Source: Oceanobacillus saliphilus (GTDB taxonomy: Bacteria; Bacillota; Bacilli; Bacillales; Amphibacillaceae). From it: a stretch of 64,000 bases of DNA. Below, piece by piece: positions 63,241 to 64,000 of this stretch. The notes beneath the pieces were generated by a model. It did not search any database and was not told the origin of the DNA. It saw only the letters and a program-made list of their open reading frames with translations. Position 1 is the first letter of the stretch. Each line of letters begins with the position of its first letter. The position numbers were made by a program, and so were the translations under genes. The stretch lies in contig NZ_JALCZU010000004.1 in assembly GCF_023522835.1 (NCBI RefSeq), forward strand, positions 186,001 to 250,000, written 5' to 3'.

Positions 63241-63858
63241 ATGTTGAATAATCCAAATCGACAAATGAGAAAGAAACAATCAACAAAGAAGTTACTAAAA
63301 AATGCTTTTATAGATCTCATTTTAGAATATAATGATGTGCATTCTATCACAATTAGCGAGATTACTGATCGAGCTGATTTTAATAGAGGGACTTTCTATA
63401 TCCATTACCAAGATAAAATCGATCTTTTGGAAGAGGTATACCAAGATGCTATCGAAGGCATACATCAGTCTATTAAAAAACCATATAGAAATAAGGGTAA
63501 GGTATTTTTAAATGGGGTTATTCCTTCTAATAAGCTCGTATTTGAGCATATCGAAAAGCATAAAAAGTTGTTTAAAGCTCTAGATATTATAGAGGACAAT
63601 CCAGATATATATAAACGGCTCGAGCTATTTTTATGGAATTTATTTAGTAAAGAAATTTATATTGAACGAGAAACTGACGCTCAGGAAACAAAGTATGATA
63701 TCTTTCTTAGCTTTCAAGTCCACGCTACAGTTGGTGTCATAAAGTATTGGATTAAAAAGGATTTTATTTTCTCTACAAGTGTTATGAGCGAACAATTAAC
63801 ATCTTTTTATTCGGATAAAGTAATTGCGATGAATTTCAAGAATCAAAACCTTGATTGA
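63241..63858 (+). CDS. TetR/AcrR family regulator
   Basis: 205 residues. HTH: HSITISEITDRADFNRGTFYIHYQDKIDLL. The C-terminus (HATVGVIKYWIKKDFIFSTS) is a relative of the TetR at 54569 (NATLGLIFYWIQGRFQYSAE). AGAGGATGA precedes the ATG. Divergent from the two SDR genes, which it probably represses. A repeat follows directly as terminator. Confidence 0.9.
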   Translation: MLNNPNRQMRKKQSTKKLLKNAFIDLILEYNDVHSITISEITDRADFNRGTFYIHYQDKIDLLEEVYQDAIEGIHQSIKKPYRNKGKVFLNGVIPSNKLVFEHIEKHKKLFKALDIIEDNPDIYKRLELFLWNLFSKEIYIERETDAQETKYDIFLSFQVHATVGVIKYWIKKDFIFSTSVMSEQLTSFYSDKVIAMNFKNQNLD

Positions 63859-63860
63859 TA

Positions 63861-63925
63861 GGGTCAGTCCGGTCAGTCCCCCACATTGCTATCGCTTTAG
63901 TGTGGTGGGGACTGACCCTTTATTC
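63861..63925 (+). repeat. A-family hairpin repeat with doubled arm (copy A13)
   Basis: GGGTCAGTCC is followed at once by a full copy: GGTCAGTCCCCC, loop ACATTGCTATCGCTTTAG, GTGGTGGGGACTGACCC, TTTATTCCTGTTA. Located 3 bases after the TetR stop. Confidence 0.85.
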
Positions 63926-64000
63926 CTGTTACTCAAATAGCAAAGTATTTTCATAAGTTATTGTTATTTGCTGTTCTTTCATTCCATCTACTTGGTCATT

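Overview
The window is a piece of chromosome from a low-G+C, endospore-forming Bacillaceae, most like the halotolerant Oceanobacillus/Virgibacillus/Lentibacillus group. The support is AT-rich codon use, strong AGGAGG ribosome sites, an Sda sporulation checkpoint peptide, YvrJ, YjzC, DUF1659 and DUF2922 small proteins, an LXG toxin relic and several TRAP and SSS-type sodium-coupled transporters. Genus is an inference. No rRNA, tRNA or CRISPR was seen.

Layout. 0-12.7 kb: the 3' part of a sodium:solute symporter with a partner membrane protein, DUF4256, a HAD phosphatase, a cupredoxin, an unlisted type I toxin/antitoxin RNA pair, an unlisted sda gene, an HTH-MEDS/MEDS regulator pair, relics of an LXG toxin with a possible immunity gene, and small membrane proteins and a lipoprotein. 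12.7-18.7 kb: repeats, an IS3 relic, a 1260-residue helicase-nuclease and a decayed MFS transporter. 18.7-28.5 kb: a catabolic operon (TRAP transporter, MmgE/PrpD, enoyl-CoA hydratase, acyl-CoA dehydrogenase, HMG-CoA-lyase-like enzyme, CoA-transferase) divergent from a LysR regulator. It probably imports a small carboxylate and cleaves it as a CoA thioester. 28.7-29.8 kb: the YvrJ-DUF2922-DUF1659 set. 30.3-32.7 kb: TetR plus a DHA2 drug-efflux pump. 32.7-42.6 kb: an accessory region with a zeta-type toxin, an Rpn-family pseudogene, a frame-broken DnaD-like replication protein, a truncated sigma factor, decayed SDR and TetR copies, a GmrSD-like restriction protein and YjzC. 43-51.9 kb: a nucleoside uptake and phosphorolysis block (NCS2 permease, BMP-type nucleoside ABC transporter, phosphopentomutase, Crp/Fnr regulator, purine nucleoside phosphorylase). 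52-54.4 kb: an FRG relic and an unrecognised 551-residue coiled-coil protein. 54.6-63.9 kb: TetR/SDR/alcohol dehydrogenase genes, a PQQ-type beta-propeller protein and more SDRs.

The most striking feature is three families of short dispersed hairpin elements: A (about 13 copies), B (6 clear copies plus relics) and C (3 copies). All A and C copies and nearly all B copies point the same way on the + strand, whatever the direction of nearby genes. Many sit exactly where a gene has been cut or its 3' end replaced. One 87-bp C copy interrupts an Rpn-family gene so cleanly that removing it restores an uninterrupted reading frame. This pattern suggests small non-autonomous mobile elements with strand-biased insertion.
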